Origin: Candidatus Poribacteria bacterium
GTDB lineage: Bacteria; Poribacteria; WGA-4E; JAJDTR01
DNA: 39,514 nucleotides
Reading direction: 5' to 3'
NCBI GenBank assembly: GCA_022827055.1
Contig: JAJDTR010000048.1
Location: 1 to 39,514, forward strand
Both the position numbers and the translations under genes were made by a program. The notes under the pieces are model-generated. The model did no database searches. It was not told where the DNA came from and saw only the letters and a list, made by a program, of their open reading frames with translations. The number at the start of each line of letters is the position of its first letter. Within the stretch, counting starts at the first letter, position 1. Of the stretch, positions 32,212-39,514 are shown in pieces.

Positions 32212-33264
32212 CTAAAACTCATTAAACACCTTTACGGGCTGTCCTGTCTCAATCGATTCCCACGCCGCAACTCCGACCGCAACCGTTTTCGCACCATCCA
32301 CCACATTTGGAGACGGTTCAAGGTCTTCCTCCAAACACTTTTGGAAGTGCCGCATGTATCGAATCACGGTTTGGCCATGACCATATACACTCGTATCGGT
32401 TTCAGGCGGGCACGTCATTTCCAATGGTTCTTTCGCCTCCGTTTTGTCCAAGACGAGCTTTACCTGTCCTCCCTTGTTGTCCGTGAAGTCACCAATCATC
32501 GTTCCACCAGTGCCGTAGACCGAGACCTGCATCATGGGCATGGGCGGGTGGACGATGTCATATAACCCCATGGCGCGCCCTATCTGCCCCTCCTTAAACT
32601 TTAGGTTGAGGAAAAAATTGTTCATTATCGGATATTCAGGGGTGATTTTTCCCTTTGTACCATAGGCGTGTACTTCCTCGACATCTCCCAGAAAAGAACG
32701 AAGGATATCAATAGGATGCGCCACGCCGCCGAACATGAAGTCTTGTGGAGTGTGCAGCCGCCAAGGCGTAAAGTCGTAAACGGGGCGCATATCGTGAACG
32801 TAATGAGCATCCACTGCCATGATTTCCCCTAGATCCCCATCATCGAAAAAACGCCGCATCGTTAGAAACTGCAGATCGAACCGCATCGTTTGACCTACGA
32901 GAAATTTTACCCCACGAGCCCGAACCAACTCAACCAAGCGTTTAGCATCATCCAAGTTGGTCACCATTGGTTTTGTGCAGATGACGTGTTTGCCAGCTTC
33001 TATCGCTCCGACACAGTGCTCCGCGTGCAGGTGGTCGGGCGAATAGACAGCTACCACGTCAATGTCATCGCGGCGTACCAACTCCTGGTAATCGATAGTC
33101 CAGAATCTCGCTCCAATCTGCTTGGCATAGGCCTCCAAAACATCACTTCGTCTTGCACAGATCCCCCGCAGCTCATACTTTAAATCCGGTACATCCTTAA
33201 GCAGCGATGTCGTCGACCCCATGTTAGTGGGATTTATCCCGATTACTCCCAATCCGATTGCCAT
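32212..33264 (-). CDS. Gfo/Idh/MocA-family oxidoreductase
   Basis: NAD(P)-dependent sugar or polyol oxidoreductase of unknown substrate, 350 residues. The Rossmann domain starts at GLGVIGINPTNMG, with LRGICARRSD at the second strand. The catalytic EKP motif appears as T-K-P in GKHVICTKPMVTNL. The C-terminal alpha/beta sheet domain is complete (FLVGQTMRFDLQF ... DAHYVHDMRPVYDFTPWRLH). These proteins are abundant in Planctomycetes and Poribacteria. The gene is last in a minus-strand group and begins 19 bp after the stop of the CCA-type gene. Confidence 0.9.
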   Translation of the reverse strand: MAIGLGVIGINPTNMGSTTSLLKDVPDLKYELRGICARRSDVLEAYAKQIGARFWTIDYQELVRRDDIDVVAVYSPDHLHAEHCVGAIEAGKHVICTKPMVTNLDDAKRLVELVRARGVKFLVGQTMRFDLQFLTMRRFFDDGDLGEIMAVDAHYVHDMRPVYDFTPWRLHTPQDFMFGGVAHPIDILRSFLGDVEEVHAYGTKGKITPEYPIMNNFFLNLKFKEGQIGRAMGLYDIVHPPMPMMQVSVYGTGGTMIGDFTDNKGGQVKLVLDKTEAKEPLEMTCPPETDTSVYGHGQTVIRYMRHFQKCLEEDLEPSPNVVDGAKTVAVGVAAWESIETGQPVKVFNEF

Positions 33265-33283
33265 TTTGCCCCCTACCCAAATC

Positions 33284-34906
33284 TCATCGATTATCGCTTA
33301 TATTCTTTAACTTGCCGCCCTGATTTGACGTTTCCAATATACGACGCGCCGCCGCCAACGCTTCCTCCGGTGTGCGTATTTTCCCGTCGAACCGAAGCGC
33401 TTCCACCTGTTCCAAGATTTCGCCGATGAGGGGCCCGGGTTTCAAATTTAGCGCGTCCATAATTTCATCGCCGGTAATCAACCGTTCCCGCGCCATCATT
33501 GGGAGGATTTCTAGAAAATAGCGGTCCGCAATCTCCCTTATCACTTGCTCTGCCGGCGATTCCTTCGGCGGAGTGTGCAGATCCCCCCGCCATACACGCA
33601 ACTCGGCGTAAGAGACTAGCAGGACACCCAACCAATCCTCCCCGGCAGCCTTCAGAAGTCGATTTGCTCGACCGCGACATGAGGCGGTTTTCAACATCTC
33701 CTCGAAGTGAGAATGATGCCGCAGGAGACAACTCATTAACTTCGCCGCTTTACCGCCTAACCGCAACCGCTTCACAATATGGAGCGCAATCTCGATTCCA
33801 ACGTTTTCATCCTTGTCGGATGGAACTTCTCCCCGGGAACCAACTGCGTTCGCTGCCGGCTCTTTGATGTTCAGTAGAATCAGCGCAAGTTTGAGAACTG
33901 TCTCGCGCTTTAACCCGGAGACTAGATTCGTGTCGAGATAATCCCCAATCTCACGATGATACGCGGCTAATGCCGCCGGGGCAGACTGTTCCTCGAACAT
34001 CTCAAGTGAAAGCAGCGACTGCTCCCACAAATCAAGATGATGACAATCATCTTGCCGAACGCCCCGCATGGACTCAATTTCTGGCAAGATTTGAGACAGA
34101 AAACCGATTTCGTCCATTTGGCTGAAGCACTCTGCGGCGTGGGCGGTATCTAAGATTTTTATCAGCTCGTCGCGGACACGCTCAGATGCCACAGCCGCTC
34201 GTGGAACTTTGGTCGATTCGATCTGGTTTAACAGACATTTGTGCCGGGCTATCAGATGGACCGTTTCGTCAGGAATCGTAAAACCCAGTTGTGCGGCAAA
34301 GCGGTAGACTCGCAGCAACCGGAGCGGATCGTCCAGTACGACATGTTCACTCGGAAAGCGCAACTTCCCCGATCTCAGGTCCGACAAGCCGTTGCAGGGA
34401 TCAATAAGCCGCACGATTGGTTGTGCGGCAAGTGACGCGACTTCTATGCCGATAGCATTGATTGTAAGATCACGAAGACGTAAATCCTCATTGACCGATT
34501 CTCCGCGAAATTGAGCAAAATCGAGTGTGAAATCCGATTCCCGAATGACAACGCGCGCCGTGGGTAATTGCTCCTCCAACGTGACAAAAGCCGCTCCCAA
34601 TATATCGGCGAAGTCGCGGGCAAATGAAAGCGCGTCCCCCTCTAAAGCGAAGTCGAGATCATGAATCGGTCTTTTCAATAGAAGATCGCGCACGCAGCCG
34701 CCCACGAGATAGAGGTTTACCCCCCGTGCACACGCAAATGAATTCAATTGGCTGATTAGTCTACGATCCGGAAGGTGATGGAGAAGTTGTTCGGTTGGGA
34801 CTTCGTGCATAGGAGAGTATTCGGAGTCATAGATTCCAGATAACGAAGGGAGCGAACCATCTGTGTGAATGGGATTTACGGCGGTTGTGCAAATCTTGGA
34901 TACCAT
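33284..34906 (-). CDS. CCA-adding enzyme / poly(A)-polymerase-family nucleotidyltransferase
   Basis: About 540 residues. tRNA CCA addition is the likely role. The nucleotidyltransferase head has GGCVRD (69-74), the D-L-D metal motif (83-85), RDLTINAIG and the neck PLRLLRVYRFAAQLGF. A C-terminal segment with CHHLDLWEQSL and RHHSHFEEML resembles the HD-domain-containing branch, so the protein may also have phosphohydrolase activity. Residues 1-30 (MVSKICTTAVNPIHT) precede the normal start of the fold. The start is uncertain: ATG 34906, TTG 34921, or a later ATG near 34810. It is probably co-transcribed with the NIPSNAP gene, whose stop lies about 30 bp upstream. Confidence 0.88.
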   Translation of the reverse strand: MVSKICTTAVNPIHTDGSLPSLSGIYDSEYSPMHEVPTEQLLHHLPDRRLISQLNSFACARGVNLYLVGGCVRDLLLKRPIHDLDFALEGDALSFARDFADILGAAFVTLEEQLPTARVVIRESDFTLDFAQFRGESVNEDLRLRDLTINAIGIEVASLAAQPIVRLIDPCNGLSDLRSGKLRFPSEHVVLDDPLRLLRVYRFAAQLGFTIPDETVHLIARHKCLLNQIESTKVPRAAVASERVRDELIKILDTAHAAECFSQMDEIGFLSQILPEIESMRGVRQDDCHHLDLWEQSLLSLEMFEEQSAPAALAAYHREIGDYLDTNLVSGLKRETVLKLALILLNIKEPAANAVGSRGEVPSDKDENVGIEIALHIVKRLRLGGKAAKLMSCLLRHHSHFEEMLKTASCRGRANRLLKAAGEDWLGVLLVSYAELRVWRGDLHTPPKESPAEQVIREIADRYFLEILPMMARERLITGDEIMDALNLKPGPLIGEILEQVEALRFDGKIRTPEEALAAARRILETSNQGGKLKNISDNR

Positions 34907-34936
34907 GATCGATACCGGCAAATCCCGCGCGCCATG

Positions 34937-35260
34937 TCATTGTAGGACGGATTTGGGAGTCGCCTCAAGCCGAGTAACGTTGATTTGAGTTCTGTCGATC
35001 AATTCGCCGACCCGATCGGCAATCTCGTTCTTCCACTGTTCGCTATCATACACCGCTTGGTAGAGTTGCTCCCGTTCCTCTTCACTCTCAAATCGGCGAA
35101 TCCAAACGTACAAATCTTCCTCCTCCTCGCCGACAAAGTTGCCGATGATCACCATTCCCTTTGAAATCTGGAAGGGGATAACCGTTTCCTCCATGTACTT
35201 GACCCAGTTCTCTCGTTGGCCGGGTTTGGTACGATACTGCCGAAGTTCAAAAAATGCCAT
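34937..35260 (-). CDS. NIPSNAP-family protein
   Basis: 107 residues, ferredoxin-like alpha/beta barrel fold. Starts MAFFELRQYRTKPGQRENWVKY, the family's typical opening (ElR-Y-x-kPG...W), with YVWIRRFESEEERE and WKNEIADRV later. Function is not established; NIPSNAP members occur beside many metabolic genes. The ATG at 35260 is chosen because a strong SD (gaggagg) precedes it; the frame is open 15 codons further upstream. It is the second gene after recG on this strand, 113 bp past recG. Confidence 0.85.
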   Translation of the reverse strand: MAFFELRQYRTKPGQRENWVKYMEETVIPFQISKGMVIIGNFVGEEEEDLYVWIRRFESEEEREQLYQAVYDSEQWKNEIADRVGELIDRTQINVTRLEATPKSVLQ

Positions 35261-35373
35261 TGTTTCCTCCTCGTTTGAATTGAATGAAATTGCTGAATGC
35301 GTCACTCGGTCATTATACAGATCTGCTTATTCACGTCAACTGTTTTCAAAGATTTCGGGGGCAGTATAGGGTG

Positions 35374-37947
35374 TCAACCAACCGTTGCCAGTTCCAGATT
35401 GTCCCTCCAGTGTGCTCGCAACAAGTGTTTTAACAATCGATGCTCTGGCCGTTGTAAGCTAGGGTCGGCTTGCGCGAGCTGGCTTGCTTCGGTTTTCGCA
35501 GTTTCAAGTAGCGAAGTGTCCTGAATAAGATTGGCAATTCTAAGGTTAGGCAAGCCCGATTGACGCGTGCCGAAAAATTCGCCGGGACCTCGTATCTTCA
35601 AATCCGCCTCGGCGATTTCAAATCCGTCATTGGTGCGTGTCATGACCTTCATGCGTTCGTAGCTATCCTTGGAGTTCGGCGCGGTAATAAGATAGCAGAA
35701 GGACTTGTGCTCTCCGCGTCCAACGCGGCCGCGCAACTGATGGAGTTGCGCCAATCCAAAACGTTCGGCATTTTCAATTACCATAAGGGTAGCGTTCAGG
35801 ACATCAATACCGACCTCGATCACTGTCGTTGAGACCAAGATGTCGATTTGCCGGGCTTTGAATTGGGACATCACCTCTTGCTTCTCTAATGACCGCATCC
35901 GCCCGTGCAAAAGGCCGAGGCGCAAATGTGGAAAGACCTCGCGCTGCAAACGATCCGCCATCTCCGTTGCGGCTTTAATCTCTTCAAGTTTTTCCGATTC
36001 CTCCACAAGTGGGTACACGATGTACGCTTGTCTTCCGTGCCGGACCACCTTTTCAATACCCCTGTAGAGTTCGGCTCGTTGTTCCTCTTTCACCCATTTC
36101 GTTTCAACCTTTTGCCTGCCCGGGGGCATTTCATCAATAACCGAGACTTTCAGGTCGCCATAGATCGTTAGCGCGAGTGTCCGTGGAATTGGCGTCGCCG
36201 TCATTACGAGAACATCCGGTGTCATGCCTTTGTCCCGAAGTGTTGCGCGCTGCATGACACCGAAGCGGTGCTGTTCGTCGATAATTACAAGACCAAGTTG
36301 GTGAAAATCAACCCCCTTCTGTATAAGCGCATGGGTCCCAATGACAATATGTGCCGATCCGTCGGCTATGTCCGCAAGAGCAGTTTCGCGTTCGCCCTTC
36401 GCCAAATCCCCTTTGAGCAAAACGACATTCAGCCCGATGGGCTTAAGTAGTTCCGAGAAGTGGAAAGCGTGCTGTTCGGCAAGGATTTCGGTAGGCACCA
36501 TCAAGGCGCCCTGATAGCCGGATTGGATAGCGCACAGCAGTGTCATCGCGGCGACAATTGTCTTTCCGCATCCAACATCTCCTTCGAGGAGGCGGTTCAT
36601 CGGGTGGGCGTTTTGCATATCCGTAAGGATTTCCCTAAATACACGGTTCTGCGCCTCCGTGAGTTGAAACGGCAAACCGGCGATAAACCGGTCTAGCAAC
36701 GGGCTCTCGACCTTGAATGAAATACCCTTCTCCTTTATCTCCCAACGCTTCTTCTTGAATTCAAGCCCGAGCTCAAGCAAGAAAAATTCATCGAACGCGA
36801 GGCGCTTTCGTGCCGCCTTGCAATAGGAATTGGAGGCAGGGCAGTGAATTTCTTTAATCGCCGTTTTCCAGTCAATCAGTTGAAGCCGCTGGCGGAGATC
36901 CAAGGGCAAGAACTCAGGAAACATGCCCCCGTATTCATCCAAAGCTTTGTTTATCCACTGACGCAGCATGCGTTGAGTGAGATTTGCAGTCAGCGGATAT
37001 TTTGCGACGATTCGTCCTGTATGAATTAGATTGGCGTCCTCATCTTCAAGGATTTCGAACTCGTAATCGGTGGTTTGTATCTCGTTGTTGCGGCGTCCGA
37101 ATTTACCGCTTATGACGACAGAAGTGCCCACTTTAAGCAGGTTTCTGAGATAACCGATCCGGCGCCCGAAGTTGACGAGCACCGCGACCCCGGTACCGTC
37201 GTAAACCATAATCTTGCCGACCGACTTTGCCCCTTTGCGCCGCGGCGTGAATTTGTCGTGGTTTACCACCTTGCCTTGGATAGTCTCCTGTTCGCCGCTT
37301 CGTCCGACATCGTAGATTTCTCGGAGACTCCTACGGTCAATATAATCGCGCGGGTAATGCTGTAGTAAATCTCCAAGCGTGCGAGTGTCCAGTTCCGCTG
37401 TCAGTTTATTCGCACGCCGTGTGCCAATTCCTTTGGCGTCCTGGATTGGGATTTTCAAGAAGTGCAGTGTTTCGACGTCTGTCTCGACAGGGGTATCGGC
37501 GATTTCCACCGTTTCATGCGTCACCCGGTTATCAACTCGCGAAAGTTCGGGTTCGGGACGAGGAGCCGGTGTATTAACAACAGGTTGGACGGGGGGCGAC
37601 TTCTCGATCGGATTGGGCGTTTGCGGACGGGGTTGGCGGACGGCGCGTGTACTGATGGACGGATTCACGGACTGATCGGGCAGCAATGCATCAATCTGTG
37701 TCGAAGCGTCTTCAATTGTCTTTAGGCGATCGGTCGGCGACAATCGGTCGTAATTCTCAAAGCAGGTGGTGAGTTTGTTAACCGTCTGTTCTTCGGAAGG
37801 ATTAAGCGATAGTTGGCGAGCCTTTTCAAGCCACAACTTTACATAGTTGCCCAACCCGTTGATGACGACGTTGTCGAGACAACCGTTACGAGTTTCTTGC
37901 TGAAATGGGCGACGGATTGTCCTCAAGATCCGCGTAAATTCGTTCAT
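35374..37947 (-). CDS. recG: ATP-dependent DNA helicase RecG with long N-terminal extension
   Basis: Branch-migrating helicase for stalled forks and Holliday junctions. About 857 residues from the ATG at 37947, against about 690 for E. coli RecG. The wedge domain (QDAKGIGTRRANKL ... LQHYPRDYIDRRSLREI) precedes the helicase motifs: Q-motif FQLTEAQ, Walker A GDVGCGKT, Walker B IDEQHRFGV, TATPIPRTLAL, and motif VI QLRGRVGRGEHKSFCYL. The C-terminal TRP region GPGEFFGTRQSGLPNLRIANL is complete. The extra N-terminal about 165 residues include a helical domain and a Pro-rich linker (residues of about 100-150). An in-frame TTG at 38001 would lengthen it further. It begins about 60 bp after the molybdoenzyme gene. 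Confidence 0.95.
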   Translation of the reverse strand: MNEFTRILRTIRRPFQQETRNGCLDNVVINGLGNYVKLWLEKARQLSLNPSEEQTVNKLTTCFENYDRLSPTDRLKTIEDASTQIDALLPDQSVNPSISTRAVRQPRPQTPNPIEKSPPVQPVVNTPAPRPEPELSRVDNRVTHETVEIADTPVETDVETLHFLKIPIQDAKGIGTRRANKLTAELDTRTLGDLLQHYPRDYIDRRSLREIYDVGRSGEQETIQGKVVNHDKFTPRRKGAKSVGKIMVYDGTGVAVLVNFGRRIGYLRNLLKVGTSVVISGKFGRRNNEIQTTDYEFEILEDEDANLIHTGRIVAKYPLTANLTQRMLRQWINKALDEYGGMFPEFLPLDLRQRLQLIDWKTAIKEIHCPASNSYCKAARKRLAFDEFFLLELGLEFKKKRWEIKEKGISFKVESPLLDRFIAGLPFQLTEAQNRVFREILTDMQNAHPMNRLLEGDVGCGKTIVAAMTLLCAIQSGYQGALMVPTEILAEQHAFHFSELLKPIGLNVVLLKGDLAKGERETALADIADGSAHIVIGTHALIQKGVDFHQLGLVIIDEQHRFGVMQRATLRDKGMTPDVLVMTATPIPRTLALTIYGDLKVSVIDEMPPGRQKVETKWVKEEQRAELYRGIEKVVRHGRQAYIVYPLVEESEKLEEIKAATEMADRLQREVFPHLRLGLLHGRMRSLEKQEVMSQFKARQIDILVSTTVIEVGIDVLNATLMVIENAERFGLAQLHQLRGRVGRGEHKSFCYLITAPNSKDSYERMKVMTRTNDGFEIAEADLKIRGPGEFFGTRQSGLPNLRIANLIQDTSLLETAKTEASQLAQADPSLQRPEHRLLKHLLRAHWRDNLELATVG

Positions 37948-38007
37948 TAGCGCTCGCGACGCCCTCTCAAAATGAGTTCCCCGCGTTTCAAGACGCAACA
38001 CCGAGAC

Positions 38008-39003
38008 CTACTTGGCAACCTTCGCCTCGACAGTATGATAGCTGACCGCGCCGGCCGGGGCCGCATCAAATCCCGTCGCTTTTTGCATCAATCCGTCATT
38101 GGCAATGGCTCTAGCGTAGACATTAACGGTGCCCTCCTCCTTCGGCGCTTTCCATGTGTATTTCCAGAGCGTCCATGCCAGCGGTGAATCACTCGCCCAT
38201 ATTTCCGCGGTTTTCCAAGTCCGTCCGTCATCAAGGCTGACTTCAACGCTTTTAATCCCGCCGTGATTGCCGCTATCGAATGCGGCGCCGCTGATAGTAT
38301 ATGTCTCCCCCGCCTTGATTGTAGAATCTTTTCCCGGTGTGCCAATCATCGTCGCTAACCGCACGCTCGCCACAGGATCCCATCCCCTCTGCTCCCAGTA
38401 TCCTTCATGTTTCTTTGCCAATTCTATCGTCACAATCCATTTCGGGTTTTTCGTACCGTAGTGTCCGGGATTAAGTAGACGGATGGGAAAACCGTGTTCT
38501 TTTGGGAGATCTACACCGTTCATCTTATATGCCAATAGCGTGTCTTCACGCATGGCGTCGGCAATCGGGATAGCGGTATGGTATCGATCAGCGCATCGAA
38601 AGACGACGACTTTCGCCGCGGGTTTGATACCTGCTTTCTGAAGGAGAAAGGGCAGTGGAACACCTGTCCACTCGGCATTGCTCATCTGAGATGTGCCAAT
38701 CGGATCTCCGATACACTTCAGTGTCCGCATGGCGGTTTTTGAAGGGTAGCCTGTGAGGTCCTTATACGTGAAAAGGTGAGTTTTCTCCACCAGTCCCGTA
38801 ACGGCCAATCGCCAGGATTTCGGGTCAGCTTTAAGTTGCGGCGGACTTCCTATTTCAAGTTTGTAGAAATCGGCAATGCCGGTGATCATCGAACCGGGCT
38901 TGAGTACGGGTTCCGTTGCTCCCAGTGCGCCAAATTGACGAATTGGTAGGGTAACCCCTGCAGTGCTGATTGCCAGAATCTTTACAAATTTTCTCCGTTT
39001 CAT
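38008..39003 (-). CDS. Sulfite-oxidase-family molybdenum enzyme, Tat-exported
   Basis: 331 residues. Twin-arginine-type signal RRKFVKILAISTAGVTLP at the N-terminus. The Mo-pterin domain has the metal-coordinating Cys C97 in TLKCIGD and RxLNPGHYGTKNPKWIV; the C-terminal Moco dimerisation domain runs from about 225 (TIKAGETYTISGAAFD ... VEVSLDDGRTWKTAEIW). No heme domain is attached. Possible reactions are sulfite oxidation or methionine/biotin-sulfoxide-type reduction; sequence alone does not decide. A small two-helix membrane protein lies 19 bp upstream in the same orientation and could be a membrane partner (inference). Confidence 0.85.
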   Translation of the reverse strand: MKRRKFVKILAISTAGVTLPIRQFGALGATEPVLKPGSMITGIADFYKLEIGSPPQLKADPKSWRLAVTGLVEKTHLFTYKDLTGYPSKTAMRTLKCIGDPIGTSQMSNAEWTGVPLPFLLQKAGIKPAAKVVVFRCADRYHTAIPIADAMREDTLLAYKMNGVDLPKEHGFPIRLLNPGHYGTKNPKWIVTIELAKKHEGYWEQRGWDPVASVRLATMIGTPGKDSTIKAGETYTISGAAFDSGNHGGIKSVEVSLDDGRTWKTAEIWASDSPLAWTLWKYTWKAPKEEGTVNVYARAIANDGLMQKATGFDAAPAGAVSYHTVEAKVAK

Positions 39004-39022
39004 CGTCTCTCTTTTTGGCTCC

Positions 39023-39232
39023 TTATTTCTTGGAGTTGGCTCTACGTTTTCGCATTCGCATTGTTATCCGGACAACCCCTCTAATCATGATTAACGTTCC
39101 CGCAGTCAAGAAGATGACGAGTCCCCACCGCCCAATCTGAGTGGATCGTTGCACAATGAACATCACGAAAGCGATAGCCATGATTAGGATAAAGGTGTTT
39201 AGAAGAGGTTTGTTCTCGTACCAAGTTCTCAC
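39023..39232 (-). CDS. Small two-helix membrane protein
   Basis: 69 residues, GTG start at 39232 with a good SD (ggagg, 9 nt spacing). Two hydrophobic helices are visible: about 11-27 (NTFILIMAIAFVMFIV) and 36-54 (WGLVIFLTAGTLIMI). The C-terminus is strongly basic (MRMRKRRANSKK), favouring cytoplasmic placement. No family recognised. It immediately precedes the Tat-exported molybdoenzyme, which often has a membrane partner. Confidence 0.6.
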   Translation of the reverse strand: MRTWYENKPLLNTFILIMAIAFVMFIVQRSTQIGRWGLVIFLTAGTLIMIRGVVRITMRMRKRRANSKK

Positions 39233-39514
39233 GACTGTGTTCCTCCGTTAACTCACAAACCTTCCGTGTTCAGGAGACTTAGCAAATAGAAGTGACATAT
39301 AAGACGGCAATAATCATGTGTTGGAAATAGTGAGAAGACTTTGATGATTTGGTCTTCTTTGTAAACCATTGAGAGCACCCCATTATCCCTGTCGGAATAA
39401 TTCTTTCAGCACGTAACACTTGTCACTTGTAGAGTCCATTCTTTCGATCCAGAGGATCGGCATGTTGATAGCATGCGGTATGTCCAAATTCCCGCGCTCC
39501 AGAGGAGATCAAGC
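39233..39514. repeat. Right-edge repeats matching the left edge
   Basis: A copy of the ccattatccctgtcgg element lies at 39380-39417, preceded by gagagc as in the copy at 196-233. A hairpin cgatcc-aga-ggatcg lies at 39445-39459, followed by catgttgatagcatgc, whose last 12 bases also begin the window. A second related hairpin arm gcgctcc-aga-ggag runs into gatcaagc at the window end. No gene is present. Confidence 0.75.

Overview
This is a bacterial chromosomal window that holds about 30 genes on both strands. Most genes have Shine-Dalgarno (SD) type starts, and several sigma70-like promoters are readable. There is no phage, plasmid, rRNA, tRNA or CRISPR signature. The gene content resembles large-genome uncultivated lineages such as Candidatus Poribacteria or relatives in the Planctomycetes neighbourhood: two phytanoyl-CoA dioxygenase-like proteins (one fused to HEAT repeats), Gfo/Idh/MocA, NIPSNAP, PQQ-like propeller, BatA/VWA and Hsp70-plus-partner genes, separated by structured interspersed repeats. 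The lineage call is an inference from gene content. The envelope genes murB and pbpC fit a peptidoglycan-containing cell.

Layout. 1-640: array of short repeats ending in a textbook promoter. 641-2746: family A DNA polymerase with an unusual insertion in its exonuclease domain. 3002-6553: PhyH-HEAT fusion, an SDR protein with Phe in place of the catalytic Tyr, and a second PhyH. 6684-12028: a divergent Hsp70 followed by a large protein with a J-like N-terminus and six repeats of about 110 residues. 12307-15664: Uma2-family remnant, a small coiled-coil membrane protein, and a two-gene unit (TPR-like protein and VWA membrane protein). 15887-20208: pyrK, bioB, an SdiA-regulated-type propeller gene overlapping bioB, and an MFS transporter broken by one frameshift. 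20875-25593 (minus): SDR oxidoreductase, then pbpC-murB. 26230-28497: DUF4386-like membrane protein, purE, and a GspC-like protein with an Arg/Gly-rich tail. 29027-32154: lipoprotein, small membrane-anchored protein and PQQ-like propeller protein; the last two diverge from a shared promoter region. 32212-39232 (minus): Gfo/Idh/MocA, CCA-adding-type nucleotidyltransferase, NIPSNAP, recG, sulfite-oxidase-family molybdoenzyme and a small membrane protein. 39233-39514: the same repeats as at the left edge.

The most interesting items are: (i) the Hsp70/J-like repeat-protein pair, which includes near-identical 330-bp repeats and a hydrophobic helix encoded in the -1 frame just past the stop; (ii) repeat families whose hairpin stems differ between copies by compensatory changes around a constant loop; (iii) the polymerase insertion; (iv) the PhyH-HEAT fusion beside an SDR lacking its tyrosine; and (v) a divergent promoter with four perfect 8-bp repeats at the predicted start of one transcript. 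No complete new defence or mobile system can be demonstrated from this window alone.
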